From contig BCKE01000013.1 of the NCBI GenBank assembly GCA_001600495.1, forward strand, positions 282,778-346,777: a stretch of DNA of 64,000 bases, read 5' to 3'. This DNA is from Pilasporangium apinafurcum (lineage: Eukaryota; Oomycota; Peronosporomycetes; Pythiales; Pythiaceae). Below the pieces are notes generated by a model, which did not search any database, was not told the DNA's origin, and saw nothing but the letters and a program-made list of their open reading frames with translations. Positions within the stretch are counted from its first letter, which is position 1. The number at the start of each line of letters is the position of its first letter. The position numbers and the translations under genes were made by a program. Below are positions 24,972-36,300 of the stretch, piece after piece.

Positions 24972-25824
24972 ATGGCGTCGGTAATGGCAACGAAGCGGCT
25001 ACGGAAGGAGTATTTGGCACTGCAACGCAAACCCGTGGAAAACATTGAAGCGGTGCCGCTAGATTCCAACATTCTGGAATGGCATTACGTGATCAGTGGC
25101 ACTGAGGGCACACCTTACGAGGGCGGGTACTACCACGGTATACTGCGGTTTCCCCCAGAATATCCAATGAAACCCCCTGCGGTGCTCATGACCACGCCGA
25201 ATGGCCGGTTCAAGACCAATCAGCGGCTCTGTCTTAGCATGTCGGACTTTCATCCAGAGACATGGAATCCGATGTGGTCGGTCAGCTCCATCCTCACAGG
25301 CTTATATTCATTTATGGTAGGTAGTATGCTGCATGGAAAGTTCAAGCGATGGGACTCTGTTGTACTCACGATCTTGCATTCGCCAACACAGTTAGAAAAC
25401 CAACCGACCTTGGGAAGTATCAACACTACAGATGTACAAGTAATATCTGTTTCTCCTGATCTTTTAAGTGATACTGACCACTTCGGCTAATGTCATAACG
25501 CTGTTTATACATGGTTTTGCATTTACGTAGAAGCGGAAGTACGCAGCGACGTCGCTAGAAACCAACTGCGGCAATCCGACATTTCGTAAATTATTTCCAG
25601 AGCTGGTGGAGCTGCAACAGAAACGAGAGGAAGAGCAGCGGATGAATGCACCATCGACTGGAACGCTTTCCTCAACAAATTCGTCGTCGTCTACTGGTGG
25701 ATCAGGCGCAGCTAATGGGGCGTCGTCAATAGAAAAGAGCATCTTTGAAGACTGGACAACATCAGTCTCAGTCGCCGCAGGTGCCTTTGTATTTGCGATA
25801 CTCCTGCTGTACTGGTTTTCCTGA
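24972..25824 (+). CDS. UBE2J2: Ubiquitin-conjugating enzyme E2, UBE2J/Ubc6 class, membrane-anchored
   Basis: The model is join(24972..25316, 25392..25439, 25531..25824), 228 aa. The catalytic part is nearly identical to the upstream copy, with active-site Cys in [17 protein letters not shown] and the same TPNGRF loop. The third exon is longer: a charged helix, a Ser/Thr/Gly-rich linker and a C-terminal hydrophobic helix ([16 protein letters not shown]) ending two residues before the stop. This is the tail anchor that places UBE2J2/Ubc6 in the ER membrane, where it ubiquitinates ERAD substrates with RING ligases. It is the complete, typical family member of the pair. The intergenic gap to copy 1 is 288 bp, same strand. 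Confidence 0.9.
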
Positions 25825-26030
25825 TATGTCTGGCGGGATTTTACAGCATTGCTCGTGGTAAAGATGACATATGGGACGCATCAAATAATGTGCACAAGCT
25901 GGGTAGGAGCTCAAACCAATAAAAATACGTAGAGACGAAAAACAAATCATGCTTCATTCCATGCTGAAATTGCCTATTTCATCATATGCGTATTTTACTA
26001 TTTACTATAGCGTCGTCTATCAGTCAAACA

Positions 26031-29000
26031 TTACTTCGTGTGCGCATTTTCATCGAGTGGTGGTACAAATGTTGGCGGCGAGAACGGATCAATTGATGCA
26101 TGTTGGTCCAAAGAAATCAATTCTGTAGATGGCCAAGCCATTTCCAGCAGGTGAAAGATCTGATGACTGACAGTACGCATCTGACGAGCTAGTTCGACAA
26201 ATCTGGATGCCTTTTCGTTCATTTCGCGATCTAGAACACCCACTGATTGAGCCTGTGGGGTAGCTGAAGCATTTGACCATCGAACACCACGTGCTTTCGT
26301 TTCGAGCAAAGTGTGACTCATGTGCGATATTGTTGCTTGGTCTTGCTGATGAACATTCAGTACATGTTGGTTGACATTCCAAAGTTCATAGAGCGACCGC
26401 TGCTGTAATAAATGTATAATCATGCAACCTGCAAATTGTACTCCATCACCGAACTGATCTCGAATAGATACACTACCGTCACGTGCGTCACAACTAAGAA
26501 ACTCGAGTGCACACCAGACATGATAGAAGCTAGACGAGTTGGGCATCTTGTCTGGGGTAGACATGGGATCTGCATGCCATTCGTCAGCAAACCCACAAGT
26601 GTGGAGCATCGAATGGATCCTCTCAAGCGCGCAGCGAAAAACTGTCCGTTGCTGGTGGGTCTTATTCATCTCTTGATCATCATTACTTGACTCATTGCTT
26701 TCTGTTCCATCTTTGTTGTGCTTACGCAACATGGACTGGGAAGACTATTATATCATTCATTCAACACGACTTTTCAATAAACACTCAAGTCACCTGGATC
26801 CGAAATAAAAATGTTGTGACTCACAATGACATCGCTTAGAAGTAACAAGAAGATGAGTGCGTTTCCAACTTCTCGGAAACAGTGAAATACGTGCTGCTCT
26901 AGCTCCTGGGAGTCAAATAAATGTTTGAACTTGCCGTTAAAATATCCGTAGCATCCTGTAGTACACCATGCCGTGAAAAAGGAGCAATAGTGATGGTATT
27001 GCTGGTTATTAGCAAAAATTCCATACCTTCACAGCGGTACATAAATCTGGGAAGACGGAAAGGAGGGATGGCAGCTCCTAACGCTGAGATGCACAGATCA
27101 AGAATATCACGAATCTGTACATTCAGTTGGATAGTTAGCAGGCATAGATGGCTGCACTCGAAAAATTAACGTGCCTTGGACATGATAAACTCAATGCACT
27201 CGTTTGCGACGTCTAGTGTTTGCCGAAATGGGAGTAACCTGGTCAATGCCTCGACATGAAGGAGCCTAAATCGACATACCAAAATGATGGATTGAGGCTG
27301 TGACTTAAGGCGATTCATCGCATTATCCATACCCAAAAAAGTCACAGTGAGCACGCCTCAACCCTTTGTGGGTCCAATAGTACGGAGTTTCAGTACCAAA
27401 AAGCTTGCTTTTCGTCTTGAAATCGGATGCATGCGGAGCCGTAGAAAGCTCATGATTGTGCATATCACTGCTTGAATCAAATGTCGAGACGCACAATTGG
27501 GCTGGCGTTGCAGTTTTGACAAAACGTTGTGATGTGAAATTGTAACTGAACCCTTGACATAAACTTTCAAGAATGCAGCAATTCACACGTTGTTGTACGC
27601 GAGTTCTTTCAGGGATAGATGAGGGTACGGAGATGCTAATGTCTTTCATGATATCACGTTTGATATCATCAAATTCATCCAAAGCAAGCAACGCTGCCAC
27701 ATTCTGATGGGTTTTACACAGCACATCGAGTAGGTCCTTGGCTGCTGTAAAATTAGTTGCATCATTGGATTCAAATGTATACAGCCAATTTTCGAGATCG
27801 AGATGCAGCAGCTGATGTACATGTTGATGTATAATAGCCTTTAGGTCGTATGATTGGCCCAATAACTCGATATGCTCTTGACGAAGAATCAATTTGTAAA
27901 TGGATTCTTCGTCTGTTAGCATCGGCCGCCTTTGCTTATCAAGTTTGTCGTTTTTTGTCTTCGGTTGATCACCTGGTCGTTGCCCATCCAAACGGACCCT
28001 TTTACTTGCTGACATAGTGGCAGTATTCTTGTAATAAGAGTATGCACTCTCGCTCAGAAGACATACAAACTGGTCAAAACACAGCTTAGCTTCTGCTTCT
28101 GTTTCGTCGTACAAATGCTGCTTTTTCAAAGTATGCACGGAGTACCGTCCTGCATCATTATACATATCCAATATGGCGAGCGCAGGTGCAACACTCAATT
28201 TTGAGCATTTCCCAAGACATTGCTCCATTAGCAGCCATAAAAGTGAGGTCCCTGTGGGAAACTGGACTACTTTCCCAATCTCCAGATATGATTCGCGGAA
28301 CCATACCAATGAAAAATCGGCTAGTTTTGTGAGGGTATCTTCAAGTTTTAGTAAAGCAATGTAAGCTCCCGCTTCACGATAAAATTGTGCCAATAGCTCA
28401 ACATCTGAACTAAACTTACAGTGAACAAAATAAATACCACATTTGAACAGTGGTAAGCGTCTACCTTGTTTCATAAAGCCAATACAGACGCAATATACAT
28501 ACCTTTCAAGGTCTTTTTTGAATGAAAAAAGGCCTGCAGAACTTGACTGCTTTGCATTGAGATTACCCATTGATCGCTTTTCATATGTTGCATTTATTAC
28601 CGTTCGCAGTATAAGTAGTGATGTTCGTGAAGGTTTACATAATCGATCATTTAGCTCAGTCAACTTTCGTTCCTTTCGTTTCTTCTTGTAATCATCCACA
28701 AGTCGATCAGTGTCAATCCAATCTCCACACTAAATCATCAAGTGAAAAGAGTTTTAGCTCGTGATTCTAAAATGCCAACAGACGTCCTTACCATCAGACG
28801 AAGGTCATGGAGCATTTTCGCGCAAACTAATTTGCGCTTATCAGCTCTGTGCAATATTGGAAGAAGCGTATGCTGAGTAAAAACTTGGATTCGATGGTAT
28901 ATGTGCCGGGAGATGCATAACCTTAGCAAGGTTTGGTTCTGGCGCATAACTTGCACAATCGACTTCACAACGTAAATGACATCAATCACAGCTCTCCACT

Positions 29001-30811
29001 CTTGTCTCGAGTAGTTATACTTTGTGACGCGCTCGTATTCCAAATACGGACTTGTCATCACACCATCCATCTGTCGGAGCCAGTCGTTCGATTTTGGGCT
29101 CTTGAAATTGTCATACATCACGTTTTTTGTTTTACTATATCTCATAGATGAGCAACCAAAGAATTAACAGCTGCCTACCTGGTACTTCATCGAGATGAAC
29201 AGTTGAAAACTACACTTCCAACTGCATAAATGCTGGATTCCTTCCACCACGATTTCGTAAAGTACGCCATTCTCATATAAACTGTTCATTATCTTCGACT
29301 GAGACATAGTTGACATGAAGTTAAAGAAGTCACATTAGCAGTCCTCGCTCGTGTTGGATATTACCTGGTTTATAGCGTGTATTAATCGGGGTAAATATTC
29401 CTCACACGTGTTTTTGATTGTAGCGGATACAGTCATCAAGTCTGAAGATGTATCAATCCGTTTAAAAGGTGGATTCGCTCCACTGTCGGTCTTAGAAGCA
29501 CCCGCCGCTGGAAATGGGTAAACAATAGCGAGACTCATTTCGGCATATATTGGAACTACTGGATATTGATAGAGGAGCTTCGTTGCCTACCATAACCCAT
29601 AATATGTAAGTATACATTGTTAGAGGAGTATTATGAAAAGACATGCCGAGTTGGATGAAACTCACCGACTCCATAACCTTCTTCTCAGCGCTACTAATAT
29701 GAACTTTATTCGTTGCGATTCCTTCCTCCACGACGGCCAATAGGGATGGTATTACGCGAATATACCGAAATCGATGGTTTGGATTCGTAAAAATGTCATT
29801 CTCGATATGTGCGATGCAATGTTTTACGAGCAAAAACGTCACTTGGTCAAATCTTAACATCCACACACAATATCACGCTGCTAGGTTACAGACATAGTTT
29901 TCTCTTAGGGTGTCTAGGCATAATAATCATTGCAAACTCCTACCTCTTCACATTTGTCAAATTATGACGGAGTGAATCCCAAATAGAGCCTTTACCAATA
30001 AATTCTTGGACTCGAGCAATGTCATTTTCCACCCTTTCAGGATTGGGAATTTGATCCATTACGTGCGTAAATGCCCTACAAAAAAGTATATAACGAGCAT
30101 ATATAAACAGTAATTTCTTGCTTAAAGACAAAGGATAATTTTACCGTTTGAGTACCGAGAAGTCGTTTCGGAGACTGGTTCTTTTGTCATGTAAGTGACT
30201 CAGCTGCAACAAAACATCCATCATTTTTAGCAGTGCATCCATGAGGATATCTGGAATTGCTCGTGTCGTGTTTTCATGGACGGTTATGCGCTGGATATTG
30301 TCACTCAGCTGCAACACCGTTTGAGCACAATACTCGATCAATTCTTTAAGTAGATCCATTTGAGGTTGGAGCACTTGGCAGCGAATACACAGCATCGCCA
30401 ACAATTTATTGTCAGACGTTTTAAGCTCGTTTAATAAATAATGTGCTGATTTAATCACTCACCTGTGAAAACTGCCAAATAATATTTCTTGCTCGTTGCT
30501 GGTTCTGCGTCCGATGCCAGTGGTGGAATCGCTCGGGCACAGCTCCTAGCACAATAGATCTCCTTGACCAGCCGCTTACCCTCCTGGTATTTCTGCTGCA
30601 ACTGACGAACGATTTTCATTTCATCTGCAAATATGAACCCAATGGCGCATTCGTGCGCAAACTCTTCACGCTCAGGAGGAGGTGCAGTGGATAGCCGAAT
30701 CGCATACACATCGTCGCATCCACCGCCTAGTTTTTGTAAACTATTAGCCTGCGAGCAGAACGCAGATGTAAATTCCTTCAGGACGTCTAGTGCCGAGCCA
30801 TTCGCGTCCAT
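26031..30811 (-). CDS. CYFIP: CYFIP/PIR121/SRA1, subunit of the WAVE (SCAR) complex
   Basis: Twelve exons, complement of 26031..26735, 26825..26955, 27027..27114, 27175..28409, 28503..28729, 28792..29100, 29179..29298, 29365..29586, 29666..29852, 29944..30075, 30145..30373 and 30463..30811, giving about 1,310 aa, close to animal CYFIPs (~1,250). Recognisable blocks in order: CARSCARAIP, a Tyr-rich KYNYS block, FKKDLE then LVWFRESYLEIGKVVQFP, HLYDETEAEAKLCFDQFV, IYKLILRQEHIELLGQSYDL, FREVGNALIF, and near the end FGDGVQFAGCMII. It is the Rac-binding scaffold of the complex that switches on Arp2/3. Two oddities: a T6 run at 27335-27340 holds one base too many for the conserved frame, and the intron at 27174-27115 appears to start with GC. 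The N-terminus is divergent, so an extra upstream exon is possible. Confidence 0.85.
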
Positions 30812-31049
30812 TGCGAAGCATCAGCTGAAATATGTAGCGCAAGGATGTGGTGATGCACACACGCACCTCTTCAAGATCACGGAAATCCTCCTTAAATAGA
30901 TTTATTGTTGTGATCGTATTAGGAAGGTACAACGGTGCTTCAAAAAAAAATCTTCAATCATTTATGTAAATAAAAAAAATCACAAGGCTTTTTTTGTAAG
31001 ATAAATACTGGAATACACAGAGCAAAAGCAGGAATAAGACGAAGAAAGG

Positions 31050-31484
31050 ATGCTGGGAGTATTGGTGCCAATGAAGAGCGGCTTGCGACGAGCGTTGACG
31101 ATCGCTACATTGCGTAGCGAAGCAGCGGTTGTTGCGAGCACACGAATAGCTAGCGAAGGTAACTATCCTTGGCGTACAAGCGCGCGTTTCTTTTCTAAGA
31201 GTCCCCTGCTGCAACACCAAGCTCCTGACGACGACACCGATGATTTCGTTTCGGTGGCGAAACCTGGACATCCAGCTGCCCATGATCATCACGAGGATCA
31301 CCAGCACGCTGATCATGACCACAGCGATGATGATGATGATAATGAAGATGAAGATGATATGGAAGATATGGTTGCCATTGGGCCATCGGGACCTGAGTAC
31401 GGTGGACCGCAACGAGGTGGAAAGTTCAAGGAACCAACCCGATATGGGGATTGGGAGCGCAAGGGACGTTGCTCCGATTTCTAG
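31050..31484 (+). CDS. SDHAF4: Succinate dehydrogenase assembly factor 4 (SDHAF4/Sdh8) with His/Asp-rich linker
   Basis: 144 aa, no intron. The C-terminus carries the family signature: GGPQRGGKFKEPTRYGDWERKGRCSDF in two parts, KEPTRYGDWE and KGRCSDF. SDHAF4 binds flavinated SDHA in the mitochondrial matrix before complex II is assembled. The first ~45 residues are rich in Arg, Ser and Ala without acidic residues until late, as expected of a mitochondrial presequence. Between presequence and signature lies an unusual segment (~75-110) made largely of His, Asp and Glu. Start chosen at 31050; an internal Met at 31071 would also leave a presequence. It is divergent from CYFIP with a 238-bp gap. 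Confidence 0.9.
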   Translation: MLGVLVPMKSGLRRALTIATLRSEAAVVASTRIASEGNYPWRTSARFFSKSPLLQHQAPDDDTDDFVSVAKPGHPAAHDHHEDHQHADHDHSDDDDDNEDEDDMEDMVAIGPSGPEYGGPQRGGKFKEPTRYGDWERKGRCSDF

Positions 31485-32307
31485 ACAACGTAAAAAAAAT
31501 CAATCTAGAATCGAATACTCCCGTGTTAACTTTTCCTGTCGCTACTGAATGAAAGGGAAGACTGCGTCTGGTGCATGTGGATGGGAAAGGAGTGTATCAT
31601 GCACGAAGCGACTCAAAAGTTGATAGGGGCAGGCATCAACGTTTTTGCTTATCCAACCATCCCCCAAACCTAAAGAACCTTGACCATCACTCTACTGATC
31701 ACACCAGTGAGGGCTAGGCTCGCCAATAAAAACGAACCCAACCTTTCATAATTAGTAATCCTATATAAACAGATTTGATTTAAATATGAAATGAATAGCA
31801 GGAAAGTGACGTGGTGTGTTTTCTCTACAATCTCGTTCTCGACAATCTAGTTGCATTTCTTCACAGAACTCTATTCACGACAAGATACCGACACAACACT
31901 GGCGTGAGAAGGTTCTTTATTCTCGAAGCCATGCCTACCAGTCCCAGCTGGAGGAGGTGAATCCCACTGTCCTGCGGGAGTACCTGGTTTTCCTTTACCT
32001 CGAATATCCTTTCTTATTTGATTTGGGTAGGAGCAGGTTTATAATGACGGCGTTCATAAATAATATTAATGTACCCATCACATAATATATTTCAAATTGT
32101 ATAGATGATCATCCGCAGCTATAAATTTTGTATGCTCATGTTATATTACGTATAAAATGGTAATATATATTTTGTGAAATGACTGGAGCCACAATGAAAA
32201 CAAAGACGTGAGGGAGCAAATTCTCAACGGTTGGGTCGAATGATTTTTTATCACACTCTCGAAAAAGCTCAGGAAACGCACGCAAGGTCTAAGAGAAGAA
32301 GATCGCG
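31485..32307. other. Intergenic region between SDHAF4 and the REEP gene
   Basis: About 820 bp. A CCAAT box is at 31723-31727. A 180-bp stretch near 31870-32050 reads as a Leu/Tyr-rich peptide (LREYLVFLYLEYPFLFDLG) from a GTG with no ATG, so it may be an exon relic. The last 250 bp are AT-rich promoter-like DNA. Confidence 0.45.
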
Positions 32308-32886
32308 ATGGATAAAGTGCAAGTGTACATGGACAAGTGGGCGAAAGATCTCGACAAGTACCCAATCTTGCAAAAAGCCCAGGAAGCTACGGGTGTGGAG
32401 AAACTCTACCTCGTCATTGGTGCGTCGGCAGTGCTGCTGCTTTTGCTCTTGGTGGGCTTTGGCGCTGGATTGATCTGCAATCTGGTGGGCTTCGTCTATC
32501 CTGCGTATGCTTCGTTCAAGGCCGTGGAAACGGAAAATAAGAAGGACGATGTGCAGTGGTTGACTTATTGGGTGGTGTACGCCTGCTTCAACATCATTGA
32601 AGTGTTTGCCGATTTCTTGTTGTATTGGATCCCTTTCTACTATGCCTTCAAGTTGGGCTTCCTATTGTGGCTATTCATGCCGTCCACCCAGGGTGCGTCT
32701 TTCCTGTACAACCACTTCTTGGCGCCTTTCTTGAAGAACCACGAGTCACGTATTGACCGTGCCATGAAGGAAGCTGTCAACAGCAGCGGAGCTGTCATTT
32801 CGGACATCACTGGCGTTGTGAAGGATGTCGGCCGCGATGTGTCCAAGGTTGTGGCGAACAAGATCATCAATGATACTTCTTCTTAA
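32308..32886 (+). CDS. REEP5/Yop1/HVA22 family ER membrane-shaping protein
   Basis: 192 aa, intronless. The TB2/DP1/HVA22 domain spans residues ~30-135: a first hydrophobic hairpin (IGASAVLLLLLLVGFGAGL, then the family motif FVYPAYASFKAVE), the linker DDVQWLTYWVVYACF, a second hairpin with IPFYYAFKLGFLLWL and the ending MPSTQGASFLYNHFL. An amphipathic helical tail follows. Members wedge into the cytosolic leaflet and stabilise curved ER tubules. The length and motif order fit Yop1/REEP5 closely. It converges on the helical-repeat gene to its right. Confidence 0.95.
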   Translation: MDKVQVYMDKWAKDLDKYPILQKAQEATGVEKLYLVIGASAVLLLLLLVGFGAGLICNLVGFVYPAYASFKAVETENKKDDVQWLTYWVVYACFNIIEVFADFLLYWIPFYYAFKLGFLLWLFMPSTQGASFLYNHFLAPFLKNHESRIDRAMKEAVNSSGAVISDITGVVKDVGRDVSKVVANKIINDTSS

Positions 32887-33356
32887 TTCACTATGTTGTG
32901 GAGGATGGAAGAGGCTGAAATGCGCTGATATTCGCTTGCCCGCTAGATGGAAATTGTTTTTATTTTTTCAGCATGGCGCTTATGAAATTAATCGTGTCGA
33001 TTTTCTTCGTCTTGGATTGATTGAATGCATTAGGAGCCGTTCGTGCCTGCTTTATGCTAGCTATTTTTTTTTTTTTTACTTTGATGAATCAATTTGCTTC
33101 GCATACCTTGTATTCATTTGGCTTTACTGTTGCTTTGCACACTCTTCCAATGGGAAGTCGGAGAGAAACTTCTCAATGCTTTGGACGCTTAAGCAAGTGT
33201 CGGTTTTCTTTGCCTTATTTGCATGCGACTCCATGTGCTTCTTCAACCTGCTGATGGCGGCTTTTAACCGCTGTCGCTCGTCTTTTTCTTCGATTTTTCA
33301 ATGAATTCAAGTGACGGTTCATTTTTCGGTCAAGTATATGGTGTTTGACAAAATTA
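32887..33356. other. Convergent intergenic region
   Basis: 470 bp between the stop of the REEP gene and the stop of the minus-strand gene ending at 33357. It holds a T-run near 33065-33078 and no credible coding sequence. Confidence 0.5.
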
Positions 33357-36300
33357 TCAGGTTGTACCTTTGCATCGTTGAAGTTGTTTGTTCAGAATCG
33401 CGCGTACCAGTTCACGAGTTGGCGGGTCGTCATCGGCAAAGGTCCCCCTGCATTTCGTATGTTAGTCTACGTTTTCGATAAAGTGGTTGACTGATTCATT
33501 CACTACCTGTTGATCAGTTGAACTAAGTTGGATATTGTCGAAGGCTGTGGTCGACAACGGAATGATTAACTTTGCCGAGTATGCATCAAAATGTCAGATT
33601 GTTAATACTTACTGCATATTGATTAATCAATTCCAGTAACTGCAACGTATCCCTTCGACGTGTTTTGGTTTCACACTCCATTGTCAACGCTAGTTGCAAA
33701 CCTTCCAACTATGCAGGTTCGATTAGCATACCTACTCAAGGACCATTGAATGATTTATACTAGACTTACATTAATCTCGCATTGTTGCGTAACTTCTAAT
33801 AGAGCTTGAATAGCTTCCAAGGAAACATCGGGATGCTTTTCTCGCATTGCGAAGTAGATATCTGAATGACAAAGTTAATGAATATGAACAACATGTTTAT
33901 AAACGTGCAAAATAGTCGTGCACACCGAAAATTGAGCGGCAGCATTTATCCATGGTGCACTTTCGAAAATAATGGCGGAAAAAAGACTTCAACAACACAG
34001 TAGTTTCTTCATTCGGTACAGCGAAGAGACATGAGAGATCATGAAGGCGGTCATCTCCTGATATTCAGTGCAGTATGTAAGTTGTGTTTTTTCTCATTAG
34101 TTACAAAAGCTTCAAGTGCACTTACGAAGTTGACCGTCCAAAATTAATGTCGACACTCTTATGAGCACATGATTTCGAAATTTGGTCGCTTCGTCATCAT
34201 TTGCGAAGTATGATTGTAAAACAATCAAGTACATAGTCGTCGTTCCCCGCTCTTTCATCGTTGATGGCCGCATCATGGGTTGCAAGAACGCCCAAATGTC
34301 AATGCACAATGTTCTTATTGCGTAAGGTGAGCGCTCATGTAAACATGTCTGAAGTATTAAGTCGAAGTAACCTAAGATACAACAATTAGATGCCCAAAAT
34401 GTTTGCCATCAAGTAAGCAAAGTTACCTTCGGTAGTTTTATGGGAAATTTCTGTGTATACGAGGGATATCATGAATTTATAGCAACATATCAGGGCGGCC
34501 AATTATGTGGAGTACTTACTCATAAACTCTCCTAGTGTCCACAATGCGCAAAGTAGTAGCGGTGTCGACTCCGCTGTGCCAGTCCCATTTGCTTTCCAGC
34601 ACATTTAGCATTTTCTCATAATCTCGTATGAACAATACTGTATAGCGTAGGGAGATCGCTTACCCTGACTGATTACTTTGTCAAGAAGCGGGAGGTATGC
34701 AGATAGAAGACCCGAGCAAATTGACTCTTCTTTTTCCTGTAAGCGCACAGTCGATATGAGTTGACTAATATCGAGTTTGAACAGATTTATGAGACTTACA
34801 CAACGAATTTGAAGCTTCACAGCTTGTGCATCTTTATATCCAATCATGTAATCATCATTTAGCTCTTGGGCTGGCTTCGAAATCCTTCTGGTGGAATCCT
34901 GGTGCGAATTTATTTTTTCGCCTTCTGTGCTTAAGCTTCCAACAATATATGCTGCATTTTCTCGGGCAACGGTGCCCAACAGCAACAGAAAGGATCCGAG
35001 TGAAGTCATATTTGTGAAGGCAGTATCCTGTTTGGGATTAGTGAATGATCGAGCAACTTGAAAGTGGTGTAGAAAACGAAAAAAATGAACCTGGGCAGCT
35101 GCAATGCTCGTGTAGATGTACTGCAATGGTTTATCAAACTGATAGCACAGTTTTACAGCCTCCCTGGATATTAGAAATGTTTGTCGTGAGACAAATAGTG
35201 TTGAGGTGGAGTACGAAGCATAACTGTACCTTTGACAAAAGCTATTGAGCAATAAAGTTATCATTGACGGTGACAGTAGTGTCTTAATTGTAGTCACCAA
35301 TGATGCCGATTGAGATCGTTCTAAACGACGCCGAAATATCCGAAGACAATAGAATACAGTAAGGTCGACAGTGCAATTGGCCTCCAGACTGGATTTTAAA
35401 ATCTCAGCACACGCCTGGGATCCATATGAATTTAGCAAGCTTTCGTTATATGCTTATAGTATTCGGATCATACCTGCATCACTTGCTCAAGTTTTGCTTC
35501 AATGCATCCAGAACCATGACTACTTAGGATGGAGCTGTGATTTGAAATTGTATTCGCTACAAGTAAAGCAACTGCGTTCTCTCTCATCCCCTTTTTGATG
35601 TCAATAACTTCAATTTTGCTCATTGCAAGTTGAAAGACGTGGTTGAAGTGACTGGACATGTCGCTTGCTGAAACGAGCCCATTACAATAGCTCCCTGTTA
35701 CCACAGCTTCCATAAATGATTCATATTCGGACAGCAAGTTTGTGTTGGAGTAAATCAATTCTCCACAAGCCCATAGAATATCGAATGCAGCCTGCATCGT
35801 TTTTCCTCGAATATGCCCTCTGTACAGATCGACCAGCACCTCTTTTCCACTTGTACTGGACATGGAAAATGCTTGTAGGTGCATCTTTATATCTACGAAG
35901 CTGTGCTCACTCGACATCAAAGTGAAAACTTCGGGTATCCAGCTGATAGGAAGTGCATCTTGTGACTGGGCAATTCGAAGAATCAAAAATGGGTAAAGGG
36001 ATCTACAAACCAATGCTCGATTAATACCCGGTCGCCATTATCCACAAGATATCTAATCTCACCTTGAAAGTATTTCTTGAAAACTATTTGTAGATTCAAT
36101 CGAGTTAAGCTGGTGTTTTGACTTTATGGCAGCTACCAACACGCGTAACGCTGCCAATCCTACAGATTTCGCCTTATCCATGACAATAACATTCACTGCC
36201 ACAGTAGTTACAGCCTTCAGTTGGTCATAGCTGAGCTTTTCAATCATCTGAACAAGAATTTTGAAGCACAGCGAACGCACGTTTGCATCAGATTCACTAG

